DNA of 64,000 nucleotides from Xanthostigma xanthostigma. Taxonomy: Eukaryota > Arthropoda > Insecta > Raphidioptera > Raphidiidae. Under the pieces are notes generated by a model. That model was not told the DNA's origin, made no database searches, and saw only the letters and a program-made list of their open reading frames with translations. The stretch spans positions 12,192,001-12,256,000 of the forward strand of contig OY754466.1 of the NCBI GenBank assembly GCA_963575645.1. Direction: 5' to 3'. Positions 53,905-63,462 of this stretch are shown piece after piece. A program made the position numbers and the translations under genes. The stretch's first letter is position 1. The number at the start of each line of letters is the position of its first letter.

Positions 53905-54545
53905 AGATTCGAGATACTTCGGTTATTGGAATTGCGTATACCTTCCCATAGGTCGAGATGTAGCCAATAGATGTGAGAAAAATGAGAATCGACAAATGTA
54001 TCTACATTAATTGTTTCGGCATCGAGTTTCGGGCGGATTCGAGATACTTCGATTATTATTGGAATTGCGTATACCTTCCCATAGGTTGAGATGTAGCCAA
54101 TAGAAGTGACAAAAATGAGAATCGACAAACGTATCTAAATCAATTGTGTCGCGGCATGGAGTTTCGGGAGGATTCGGAATACTTCGATTGTTGGAATTGC
54201 GTATGCCTTCCCATAGGCCGAGGTGTAGCTAATACGTGTTTGAGACGGATAGACATAAATGTAACTAAGTCAATTGCTTCGGTATCGAGTTTCGGGCGGA
54301 TCTAGCATCCTTCGGTTACACCTTCCCGAGATGTGGCCAATAGGAACATGCGAGAAAAATGAGAATCGACAAAAGTATCTAAGTCAATTGCTTTGGTATC
54401 GAGTTTCGGGCGGATCTAGCATCCTTCGGTTACACCTTCCCGAGATGTGGCCAATAGGAACGTGCGAGAAAAATGAGAATCGACAAAAGTATCTAAGTCA
54501 ATTGCTTCGGCATCGAGTTTCGGGCCGATTCGGAATATTTCGATT
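53905..54545. repeat. Tandem satellite, 5-6 units of about 114-132 bp
   Basis: Each unit contains GAGTTTCGGGCGGATTCG, CTTCGGTTA, CCTTCCCGAGATGTGGCCAA and GAAAAATGAGAATCGACAAA. Units begin near 53907, 54032, 54165, 54297, 54411 and 54525. The two units at 54297 and 54411 are almost identical at a 114-bp period. Because 114 is a multiple of three, an artificial 38-residue protein repeat is open at 54274-54570. Confidence 0.88.
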
Positions 54546-54569
54546 ATATGAAGATAATTCAGTTGATTA

Positions 54570-54647
54570 GAAAAATAAAGCAAAATCCGTAGTTTCGAAG
54601 ATTACCGCCTACATCAAAACTTTACCTCTTTATAATATTAGTATAGA
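54570..54647 (-). mobile_element. Helitron 5'-end fragment, third family
   Basis: The complement begins A|TCTATACTAATATTATAAAG then AGGTAAAG and TTTTGATGTAGGCGG, as at 37812-37871. Confidence 0.6.
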
Positions 54648-54799
54648 TTACGCAGCTTTACACCCTCGGTGTTAGATGTGTCATTTCACGGTTACTATAC
54701 AGTCATGAAAAGCAGCTATTATATAGTTTTTTTATTGATCCTTTCTTAGAAATGCGGTAAAACGTAGGTTAGTTATTGAGGCGTTTCCCTAATTCTGAG

Positions 54800-55375
54800 T
54801 AATGATGTGTCGCTCCTGAGTGAGTCATTCATAATGAGCGACTCCTTTCTCGGAGCAGAGCGAGTCGGTATCTTTTTGTGAATGACTCACTCCGAGCGCC
54901 TTTGCTCTGTGCTGAGCTGTTCTGTACTGTTGCATTAGCACAATTACAGAGCGCACACAGCACAGGCCACAGAGGCACTAGTGAATTTTGCACGTACGGA
55001 GTTATCTTTGCTGAATCATTTAATGACACACTGGAAGTGTAATAGTACTAAGCTTACAGTGGTGACAAACCATTCACATTGACGTCGTTGACAAAGATAA
55101 AATATTGTAACAATAAACATTATTATTGTTAAGCTTTTATTATACTTTATAGTTTATCGTACCTAAATGCGAATCATATTAAAATAAGCTCAGAGCTGAG
55201 TGTGTATATTGTGCTAATGCTATATGACTCATGAGCATGTATGATGACAGTTCACACAGTCTGCACTCTTGTGTCTAGTGTCGCTCCTTTGAACGACTCG
55301 CTCTGAGCGACTCTTTTTAGTGAGCGGAGCGCACGGAGCCAGCTTCCAATAAAGAGTCATGTGAACACATCACTA
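54800..55375. mobile_element. hAT-type non-autonomous element, full copy, 576 bp
   Basis: The ends TAATGATGTGTCGCTC and (complement) TAGTGATGTGTTCACATG are inverted, flanked by ATTCTGAG/ATTGTGAG (7 of 8). GAGCGACTC-type repeats are dense at both ends. The termini resemble those of 5500-6039, which suggests that one transposase source mobilised both. The truncated relative is 12883-13306. Confidence 0.9.
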
Positions 55376-55383
55376 ATTGTGAG

Positions 55384-55814
55384 ACGTGTGAGCATTTCGA
55401 GATCTAGATAATAGAATAAGAAGTTTGAGCAGCTTGTTCTCATTCCAGTTATATAAGTTCTATGCTTCCAACTCACCATCAGTAGCGATTCTCTTTACTA
55501 TTCAGCAGTTATGGAAATCACACGAATTTGCATCTAAATGCTTCTTTATATAAGTATAGGTTATATCGTATAAGCTCCTTTAATACGCTTTCTTCACCAA
55601 ATGTTAATCATCACAGAACCACAGGCAGGAAAAATAATATATTTACTCTGAAACTTGCATAAACGATACTTAAAACTTTATTTGAACATCGAAACTGTTG
55701 AGAGCTTTCATTGTAAAATTATTATTATCATGAGAAAAGTTATGGCCTAGAAAAGCGTATATTAATGTCGTTTTTAACACGCTTATATTAGCTTGACCTG
55801 CATGTATGTAAAGG
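55384..55814. other. Non-coding stretch
   Basis: No gene was recognised. A 76-codon minus-strand frame at 55670-55900 runs into the next repeat. Confidence 0.4.
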
Positions 55815-56290
55815 AATCTTTCAACGTAATTTTCACCCATTTCAAGAAGTCTGATTAACTTGAAAATTTGCACACGTGTCAAGGGCCGATGACAATACAA
55901 TTATTTCATGGAAATAAATTTGAATTTAAAAATTTAAAAAAATGAATTTGAAAAGTTCGAAAAAAATTACTTTTGATGTCGTTTTACGACTTAAAATTAA
56001 GAAAATAAATTATACCTAGTTTAAAAACTATAAGAACACGCTTCAAAAGCAAACCGAACTAAAAAGTAGCAAAATAATTATTAACAAAATAATTTAATTA
56101 TAGTAATAAAACGTGGGTTGCCAATTACGATATTTTCATTATAACTCTAATTTTATAAATAGTTACTAATGAAATAATTGTAACATTTAATATTACGCAC
56201 CCCATTCTTTTTAACTATAATTGAATTATTTTGTTAATAATTATTTTCTACTTTTAGCTTGTTTTTTTAGTTTTTTTAGACTATACCTAC
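55815..56290. repeat. Composite repeat shared with 6680-7334
   Basis: The opening block GTCTGATTAACTTGAAAATT and CACACGTGTCAAGGGCCG is followed by the foldback arms ACACGCTTCAAAAGCAAACC and AAATAATTATTAACAAAAT. It lacks the GAAACGT module that interrupts the other copy. Confidence 0.7.
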
Positions 56291-56550
56291 TTTTTTATTA
56301 ACTAATTTTATTATCTATTTGTACATTGCCAGCGTTTTTCAGTCGACTTACGATTATCAAAATCGGTCCAGCCATTTTGTTTACTTAAACAAAGGAGTAC
56401 AAAAATGTATTTAGAATTTTTTATGTAACGGATTTCTCGTGTCTAATTTGTTAAATACATATTTTTTACTAATGATCATAGTGAGAAGTTCTTCGTGTGG
56501 ACTGTGGACCTCAAATGTCGCACTTGTATACAGGTGACCGGTAATTGCTC

Positions 56551-56950
56551 GTATTCCTTTATGGAGAAGAAACTATGATTAATTTGGGATGATTCAACCT
56601 TATCACTTGGGGGTCGGAAATGCGTTAGTGTTTATGATAATGACACTTCTGAGAAGAATTTTTATTTTATTTTTTTATTTATTTTAAGTTTTAACACACA
56701 ACATAAAATTTAACAGTAAATTTCGTGGTTTTTAGCTTTAGGAAGGTTACTCAGTTAGCTATCCGATCATGGAAAAATTCAGGCCAAAAAGTGAGAATAC
56801 TTTTTTTTTTAATTTTAACTCCTTAAATTCGGAATTTTGTAAAAAGAAAACCGAAGTAGATTTTTTCGAAAATGACGCATTTCCGACCCCCAAGTGATAG
56901 AGGTTAAATCATTCAAAATTAGCCATAGTTTCTTCTCCCGAGAGGTATAC
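56551..56950. mobile_element. Inverted-repeat element with ~85-bp arms, 400 bp
   Basis: GAGAAGAAACTATGATTAAT and CTATCACTTGGGGGTCGGAAA-type phrases are mirrored at 56870-56950. The arms differ at several positions. No coding capacity and no clear target duplication. Confidence 0.72.
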
Positions 56951-57427
56951 GAATTATTTATATTTTAAGCTACGGATTGATAAATTACAATTAATCGATC
57001 ACAAAACAGTAAAGAACTAAAACATAATTAATCAGTAATTATTCTTTAACTCACGATTGAGAATAATTCATGCAACAGTTTTATCTCCTACATAAGCAGG
57101 TAACTGACAGAATTTTAAAATAACTCTTCTTTGTCGACATGAATGTGGATAGCTTACAACGAATCGTTCAAAAGATAAAAGCCAGCTTTACAATAGACAA
57201 AACTTTTACAAGATAAAGGAAAAGAGAAAGTCTTTTTGCAAAGCACGCCGTTTAAAAACTTTTAGATATCGGTCTTTGTTCATTGTTAGTCTAAGACTCT
57301 AAGCCGAGGACTGAGCTATGAATTTTTCTGTACGATTACATCAAATAAGACCTGTTTAGCTGAACAATTGTGATATCCAAGGGTTCCATCAATCATATTT
57401 GTCTTTGAATTAAACAAAAAAAAAGAT
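56951..57427. other. Non-coding stretch
   Basis: No gene or element was recognised. Confidence 0.45.
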
Positions 57428-57560
57428 GTTGAAAGAAGCTGGAATCAGCAGCGAAACGTTATACACAGCTAAATAAAGTGTTTGATTTGTGTACCTGTCC
57501 ACTTTCCCGTTATCATTTACCAACATCAATATAATAGACGTGAAACCAGAAAGTTGGAAA
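57428..57560 (+). repeat. Single arm of the CGAAACGTTATACACAG repeat
   Basis: GAAAGAAGCTGG, loop, CAGCGAAACGTTATACACAG, then GTGTTTGATTTGTGTACCTG and GGTTTCACGT (complement), matching the right arm and flank at 48735-48845. Here the inverted partner is absent. Confidence 0.75.
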
Positions 57561-57737
57561 ATATACTTTATCCTACTGGGTTGCATAAAGTATTGTCAGA
57601 AATCCTGATTTGACAATAACCTTAGATGGGTGCCACATATATTTTTTCGTAAAAAAACCCATTGTAGTATTTTTAATTGATCCAGCTCGAAAGATATCTG
57701 ATCGATTGAACCGATATTATTTTCAAATTATCACACA

Positions 57738-58294
57738 CTAGCGGTCCCGTCCGGTTTCACCCGGGTGTAAAAGAACGAATGGGGAAGGGAGGAACATACA
57801 TTCATCTTAGTTTACCGAGATGAATGTTGTGTCCAAATTTCATGATGATCGGAGTTATCGTTCAAAAGTTTTTGTCGATAAAAAGCAGTATTTACACTTT
57901 TTTAACTAATAATTTTTTTTAAATTAATTAAATAAAATTAAAATAAATTTAAATGTAAGCCTTAGAAGAAAGCAATGTAGAAAATAAAAAGAAAAAAAAA
58001 TATATTCGCCCAACGTGGGGCTCGACCCACTACCCACAACGTTAATATGAGTATATTTAGTTAGTGCATTTCACCTGAATAGAAGCTTATTTTTGAGATA
58101 CATTTTTTCATTTTTCATTGATGCTTCGCTCCTATTGGTCGTAGCATGATATTATATAACCTATAGTCTTCCTCGATAAATGGGCTATCCAACAATATTT
58201 TTTTTTTCAATTTGAACCAGTAGTTCCTGAGATTAGCGCGTTCAACCAAACAAACAAACTCTGTAGCTTTATATACATTAGTATACTATAGATG
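57738..58294 (-). mobile_element. Non-autonomous Helitron with partial tRNA-Lys-like segment, 557 bp
   Basis: On the minus strand it begins A|TCTATAGTATACTAATG and ends in the CACCCGGGTGAAACCGGAC hairpin and CGCTAG|T. Compared with 36331-36688 it carries about 200 extra bases, including at 58006-58055 (minus) GAGCCCCACGTTGGGCG, the 3' half of a tRNA-Lys-like sequence, in the same position as in 59788-60524. Confidence 0.9.
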
Positions 58295-58389
58295 TATTTC
58301 TACGCATATTGATAAAAATTTAGCTTGAAAAGCAATTTTTTTATGTAAATCAAGAATTAGTTTTTGTGTGAATACAATCTAATGTTCTA

Positions 58390-58677
58390 CATCGGGGGTG
58401 TGAGACTGATTTTTCTAAAGGGCCAATTATAAGATTTAGAGTGTGTTAGCGGGCCAGATTCTAAATTAAAAAAAGCTAAAACGCATACCAAATTAAAATC
58501 TTTATTTATTTAGTTTAAATCAATTTTCATATAAATATAATCTGAGGTCTCTTGTTTTTGATAAGCTCATTGATGTCAGGTGTTTAAAATCCACACTGGA
58601 TAGATTCTGGTAACGGGCCGTATTGAGATGGATTGAGGGCCGCATGTGGCCCGTGGGCCATATCTTTTACATCACTG
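58390..58677. mobile_element. Probable hAT-type short element
   Basis: GGGGGTGTGAGACTG and AAAGGGCCAATTATAAG at the left oppose GGGCCGCATGTGGCCCG and CATATCTTTTACATCACTG at the right. The GGGCC-rich subterminal strings are typical of hAT short elements. I could not confirm an 8-bp target duplication. Confidence 0.6.
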
Positions 58678-59344
58678 TTCAGAGATTTTCACAACGACTG
58701 CTTTTGCATGTATAAATACTGTATATATTATATGATCACAATCTAATGTTATCGTCAAATCAAACTTGCTAACAATGTTTTCTGCAACCCAGCCACAGTT
58801 TTAGAAATTGATTTTTAGGAATATCTCGAAAATTACGTAACATCTAATTCTTAAGAAGGACCCCACTCCTAATAATTTACAAAAATTATTTTTTAGGCCT
58901 TGATTATTGCAATATTTGTGGATTAATGAGTTTTATAACCGTACCAAATTTCAGCTTTATACCTTTTTTCGAGTGTGGCAAACATACGGACGGACAATCG
59001 GGTCATCCTATAAAAGGGATCCGTTTCCTCATTTTAATATCTTTTTTCTAAAAAATTTAAACTTAGTTTCTCGTTTGCTCTTTCAATGAAAATAAAAATA
59101 CACTAACAATAAAAGCATTAAGTCATTGTAGAGTTTTTTTGTAACAATGTATGATAAATTAGGTGTAGCGAGCAACATCTCCACTGACGATAAATCATTC
59201 AGTAATTAAATAATATCAAACGACAACAAAATTGCTATTAAAAACAACAATATTTTTATATAAACAGAATAATACGAGTAATGATGGAGGCGTCAGGTGA
59301 ACAGTGATGTAGCAGACATCACAAGCTCCACGGAACGAATCTAT
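58678..59344. other. Non-coding stretch
   Basis: No gene was recognised. A phrase near 58970-59020 (CATACGGACGGACAATCGGG) resembles common retroposon tails. Confidence 0.4.
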
Positions 59345-59440
59345 AGGCTGTGTGCACGAAGCCCACTAGCGCCGCTAGTGGGTAATAGACAATTATTGAA
59401 CTCACTTTTTATTGAAATCGCGACATGTTTCTATGTAAAC
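59345..59440. repeat. GCCCACTAGCGCCGCTAGTGGG module
   Basis: GTGTGCACGAAGCCCACTAG, CCGCTAGTGGGTAATAGA and ATCGCGACATGTTTCTATG recur inverted at 30075-30175. The CCCACTAGCG core is palindromic. Element limits unknown. Confidence 0.6.
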
Positions 59441-59787
59441 TTTAGTTAGCCATGATGAGTCAAAAAAAAATGTAATAAGGAAACTGATCTTAATTTTGTA
59501 AAATTTGCAGATTTTGGAAGTTTGAATTGCTCATTGAACTCCAAACAGGGCAGGCATATGTTAAAATTGGTCTCAGAATTGTTTTGTACAGTAGTAATTT
59601 GTTGTTTAGGCTTAGGTTATTTTTATTGTTAAAAGTAGGATAGAGTCTGTACATAGCTGCATACGCTTTGTTACATGCATGCTTGCAATTTTTTGAAAAG
59701 ATATTTATTATTCTCTACGACAAACAGGGAACGAGCAACCGCGAAAAATGTGAATTACACACTAGTGAAGCCAGAATGGGCTGCTAA
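59441..59787. other. Non-coding stretch
   Basis: No gene or element was recognised. Confidence 0.4.
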
Positions 59788-60524
59788 TCTATACTAATAT
59801 ATAAAGCTGAAGAGTTTGTTTGTTTGAACGCGCTAATATCAGGAACTACTGGTTCAAATTGAAACCAATTTTTTTTGTTGGATAGCCCATCTATCAAGGA
59901 AGGCTATAGGCTATATAATATCATGCTACGACCAATAGGAGCGGAGCACCAATGAAAAATGTTGCAAAATGTATCTCAAAAATAGCTTCTATTCAGGTGA
60001 AATGCCGTAACTACATATATCAATATTAGGTCGTACATTCACAAGCCCGGCTGGGTCAGTCAGTAGAGCATGCGACTATTAATATCAGGGTCATGGGTTC
60101 GAGCCCCACGTTGGGCGAATATATTTTTTATTTTTTGCATTGTTTTCTTGTAAGGCTTACATTTAAATTTATTTTAATTTTATTTACGACTAATTAAAAT
60201 TAAATAAATATAATAAATAGCTCATTTGAAAACTGTTATAACTATAGGTACATATATAAAAATAATTATCCTACAGTATTTTTAATTAAATATTTATTAT
60301 ATTTTATTAATTACAGTAATTATTGATTTAAAAGAAATTTATTACCTACTTAAAAAAGTATAAATACTGCTTTTTATCGACAAAAACTTTTAAACGGTAA
60401 CTCCGATCATCATGAAATTTGGACACGACATTCATCTCGGTAAACTAAGATGAATGTGCGTACTCATGTCCCTCCCTTCTCTATTCGTTCTTTTGTACCC
60501 GGTGAAACCGGACGGGACTGCTAG
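59788..60524 (+). mobile_element. Non-autonomous Helitron, longest copy, with tRNA-Lys-like insert (737 bp)
   Basis: It runs A|TCTATACTAATATATAAAGC to ACCCGGTGAAACCGGACGG... CTGCTAG|T. Family blocks are present on both sides of a ~380-bp middle that contains a 73-base tRNA-Lys-like sequence (60045-60117) and an AT-rich tract. Non-coding; depends on an autonomous Helitron elsewhere. Confidence 0.92.
60045..60117 (+). pseudogene. tRNA-Lys-like pseudogene inside a Helitron
   Basis: The 73 bases start GCCCGGCTGGGTCAGTCAGT and end GGGTTCGAGCCCCACG-TTGGGCG, very close to an animal tRNA-Lys(CTT) body as I know it. The acceptor stem pairs fully (two G-U). The D stem has one mismatch, the anticodon stem two and the T stem one, and the anticodon loop reads CTATTAA (ATT at the anticodon) rather than CTCTTAA. 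Box B GGTTCGAGCCC is intact. It is therefore tRNA-derived but probably not a working tRNA. Confidence 0.85.
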
Positions 60525-61171
60525 TGTACAATTTAAGAAGAATATTGATTTCCAGTAAACAGTTATATTCTGTTTGAAACGTACAATTTGTTGACATAAA
60601 CATCAAAGAGAAAATGTCGCTACTAATGAATTACTGTACATACATTGATATCGACATATGTAGGCGAGCGCTGTCCGCTCTATTCAAATTATTTTAATGA
60701 TGAAAGGCGAATATTCTCATTAAGTGAGGAACAAACTAAATATTTGAAAACTTTTTTTTGCAAAATATACGGGTGTCCAGGAAATATTCCCTGAGGCGTT
60801 AATCAGGTCATGACCCGTTTAAAAAACAAGATCTGAGTAAAAAAATCACGGTTTTCGAGATATTTAAACTTTTTTACGCATGTTGTACCCACTGTCTCAA
60901 AAAATTGCTAATTATTTCAGCCAGAATACAAAATAGTATAGAATACCTACACTGCTTTTATTAAACAATTTGCCGCCATTTTAATGGAACACGGGATTCA
61001 TTTTTGAGAATCTTACGCAAGTTGTGCTTAATCTTTAATTTCTTGGCTAGAAAAACTATTTTTAAGGTTTAAAAAAAGTTTAATTATTTCGAAAATTGTG
61101 AGGTTTACTACTTACTTTATATTTGATGGGTGGTAGCAAAGGTCAAAAAAGGACCTTAGCGAAAATTTGTA
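60525..61171. other. Non-coding stretch
   Basis: No gene was recognised. GGGTGTCCAGGAAATATTCC near 60765 may mark a decayed transposon end. Confidence 0.4.
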
Positions 61172-61529
61172 CAGTAGAACCCCTGTAAGTCGAACTTTAA
61201 GGGAGAAGCCAAAAAATTCGGGTTATAGAATTTTCGACTTATGAAGGATTTCGATTTAGGCGGATTTTGTAAGGACATATTCGACTTGTAGAGGTTTAGA
61301 TTCATTCTAACTAATGTTCGAGATGCAGAGGTCCAATTTATTTTTTCGAATTGTGGAGGGTAAATATGTACTGAAATGGCTTATAAGGACTTACTGATTA
61401 TTTCGACCTATAGAGGATTGAGATTTCAAGTAATGAAGGTTTCGGAGCTGGAAGGGAAGAGAACAAAACATTTTTTCGAGTTTTAGATGTTTTCGATTTA
61501 TCGATGTTCGACTTAAAGAGGTTTTACTT
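61172..61529. mobile_element. Pogo/Tigger-type non-autonomous element, 358 bp
   Basis: CAGTAGAACCCCTGTAAGTC-GAAC at the left and (complement) AAGTAAAACCTCTTTAAGTC-GAAC at the right are inverted, with TA at both borders. The interior repeats TTCGA(A/C)TTATAGAGG-like phrases. No transposase frame. Confidence 0.85.
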
Positions 61530-61979
61530 TATAATAATTTTAAAATCCGGATCGAAACGTCATCTTATGTTATATTGATTTGTATTTTTATTATTTGTCA
61601 ATATATGGTTTGAGAAAAATTGGTCGATTATATGTACTTATTACTGTTATTATACTTACCTTCATATTTCTCTATTTTTAGTTCAGTGTAAATAGCCTTA
61701 GTTGCTGCACACTGCTTTTTTTAATAAAAAAAAAAAAAAAAAAAAAAAAATTGGTCGACAATTTTATTTATTTATAATAATTTTGATGCAAGCAACAAAT
61801 TTACATCGTGTCAACCACTAATTCAATATTAGATTAGCCCGCAGTGTCGTTGAGCTGTTGAACACGTTATTTGAGTTAAACAAAATATATATATTTGATT
61901 ATGAATTTTCATTTTTCTCATTTAACTTTTACTAAGATGGTTTCATTAAAAAAAAACGAGTGTGCTTTAGACCACACGA
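61530..61979. repeat. GAAACGT module remnant with a poly-A interruption
   Basis: AAAATCCGGATCGAAACGTCA near 61541 and GAAAAATTGGTCGA at 61615 and again at 61747 resemble the modules at 6885 and 9118. A ~100-bp insert ending in a 29-base A-run (about 61721-61750) splits it and duplicates the AAATTGGTCGA phrase. Confidence 0.5.
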
Positions 61980-62563
61980 CTGAAGTAAAACTTCTTCCTG
62001 CCATAATTTGTTATTATTCACCCGAAAATTCACAAAATATGAACTTTAAAATGAATGTACAATTTTATTCACTTTAAACGTAGAATATTTAATGTGTTAA
62101 ACAAAATATTAATTTATAAAATTGTTCAAAAACGAAATCAACAGTCTAATGTAAGAAGAAAGAAATATAAACATAAAGATAATGAAAACAAAAGTAATAC
62201 ATTGCAATTACTTAGCTCTCGTTGGATTTTAAGCGTTAATCTTCATGAAATATTATTTAAAGTAGGTTTACAAAACTGTTTTCTGTCACCCGATAGCGCC
62301 ACTGGCAAGTAAAGTATGTGTCATTCTATTGTTAGTACTGCTTATATTTTCGGCCACCTGATGGCGCCACTAGCCAGTGAAGTATTTGTTTCGGCCGCCT
62401 GATGGCGTCACTAGCCAGTGAAGTATTTGTCATCCTCTTTCTATCTTCACTAACTTATATCTCCCTCTCAACTTCCGTTCGCCTCGCCCGATCACACTTC
62501 CATAAATTTCTCGTTAGATTACTTCCCAAGTCAAGCGTGCGTAAAGAAGTTTTACTTCAAAAA
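61980..62563 (+). mobile_element. Palindrome-ended element, copy 1, about 584 bp
   Basis: The termini TGAAGTAAAACTTCTT and AAGAAGTTTTACTTCA are inverted and each is itself a small hairpin (GAAGT/ACTTC). The right half holds two to three ~45-bp units of GATGGCGCCACTAGCCAGTG followed by TCACTAACTTATATCTCCC and CAAGTCAAGCGTGCGTAAAG. An 85-codon frame (62055-62312) ends within the first unit. Superfamily unknown. Confidence 0.7.
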
Positions 62564-63046
62564 TAAAATATGTAGACCACAAACACCCTGTAGATATTTC
62601 CAAAATCGTCATATATTTCTTTTGGAAAACTAATAATATCCGTAACAGAAGACGATAAAGTCCATCTTAAACCGACTACAACACTTGTCGACGCTGTCCG
62701 TATCGAAGGGAAGCGATATAAATTACCATAAATTCATGGAGAAAACCCATTAATCACCTGTCAAAGTCAACGGTAAGATAAGAGTTTTATGCGCGTGTCC
62801 TAAAGAAGCACTCGCCGGACTAACGGTGCATTCACACAAAACATTAAGCGGGATTTCAAGTGTAGAAGCCTATTTTTGATACCTAATTCCGCGATTTTTT
62901 CAGAGATAATTCAGGTAAGTACAATTAAGAGAATGATTGATTATTCTTATGTCTCATTGTAGACTAACTGATTAACTCATCCGGCGCGATAGCGGCAGTT
63001 TCGGGTTTGAGTCCCGACAGTATAACTGTTGAAAAATATTTTTGAA
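62564..63046. other. Spacer between inverted palindrome-ended elements
   Basis: Mostly unassigned. CGGCAGTTTCGGGTTTGAGTCCC near 62991 matches a polymerase III B box (GGTTTGAGTCC) without a clear A box, so it may be a SINE remnant. Confidence 0.4.
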
Positions 63047-63462
63047 GTAAAACTTCTTTACGCACGCTTGACTTGGGGAGTAAGTTGGTGAATGCGTGAC
63101 GAGAGATTTACGGAAGTGTGATCGGGCGAGGCGAACGGAAGTTGAGAGGGAGATATAAGTTAGTGAAGATAGAAAGATGTTTACAAGTATTTCACTGGCC
63201 AGTGACGCCATCAGGTAGCCGAAATAAATACTTCACTGGCTAGTGGCGCCATCAGGTGGCCGAAACAAATACTTCACTGGCTAGTGGCGCCATCAGGTGG
63301 CCGAAAATATAAGCAGTTCTAACAGTAGAATGACACATACTTTACCTGCCAGTGGCGCTATCGGGTGACAGAAAAAAGTTTTGTAAACCTGCTTTAAATA
63401 ATATTTCATAAAGATTTACGCTTAAAATCCAACGAGAGCTAAGTAAGTGCAATGTATTACTG
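63047..63462 (-). mobile_element. Palindrome-ended element, inverted partial copy
   Basis: Matches the right ~390 bp of 61980-62563 on the opposite strand, including GAAGTAAAACTTCTTTACGC and AGTAATACATTGCACTTACT, with one more 45-bp unit (ACTTCACTGGCTAGTGGCGC, three clear units plus one diverged). The far end is missing after about 63462. Confidence 0.75.
63195..63362. repeat. 45-bp minisatellite inside the element
   Basis: Units of TACTTCACTGGCTAGTGGCG-CCATCAGGTGGCCGAAACAAA. Two are almost identical, one upstream and one downstream are diverged. Copy number differs from the partner at 62290-62440. Confidence 0.8.

Noticed and set aside
53643-54128. 161-codon minus-strand frame as a gene
   Set aside because: Most of it lies in the satellite array and its protein repeats (YWLHLDLWEGI) follow the DNA repeat; no domain is visible in the remainder.
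54274-54570. 98-residue frame with a 38-residue repeat, resembling a repeat protein
   Set aside because: The repeat arises because the satellite period of 114 bp is a multiple of three; neighbouring units are out of register and no conserved residues are kept.
60045-60117. Functional tRNA gene
   Set aside because: Mismatches in the D, anticodon and T stems and an altered anticodon, together with its location inside a Helitron, favour a pseudogene.
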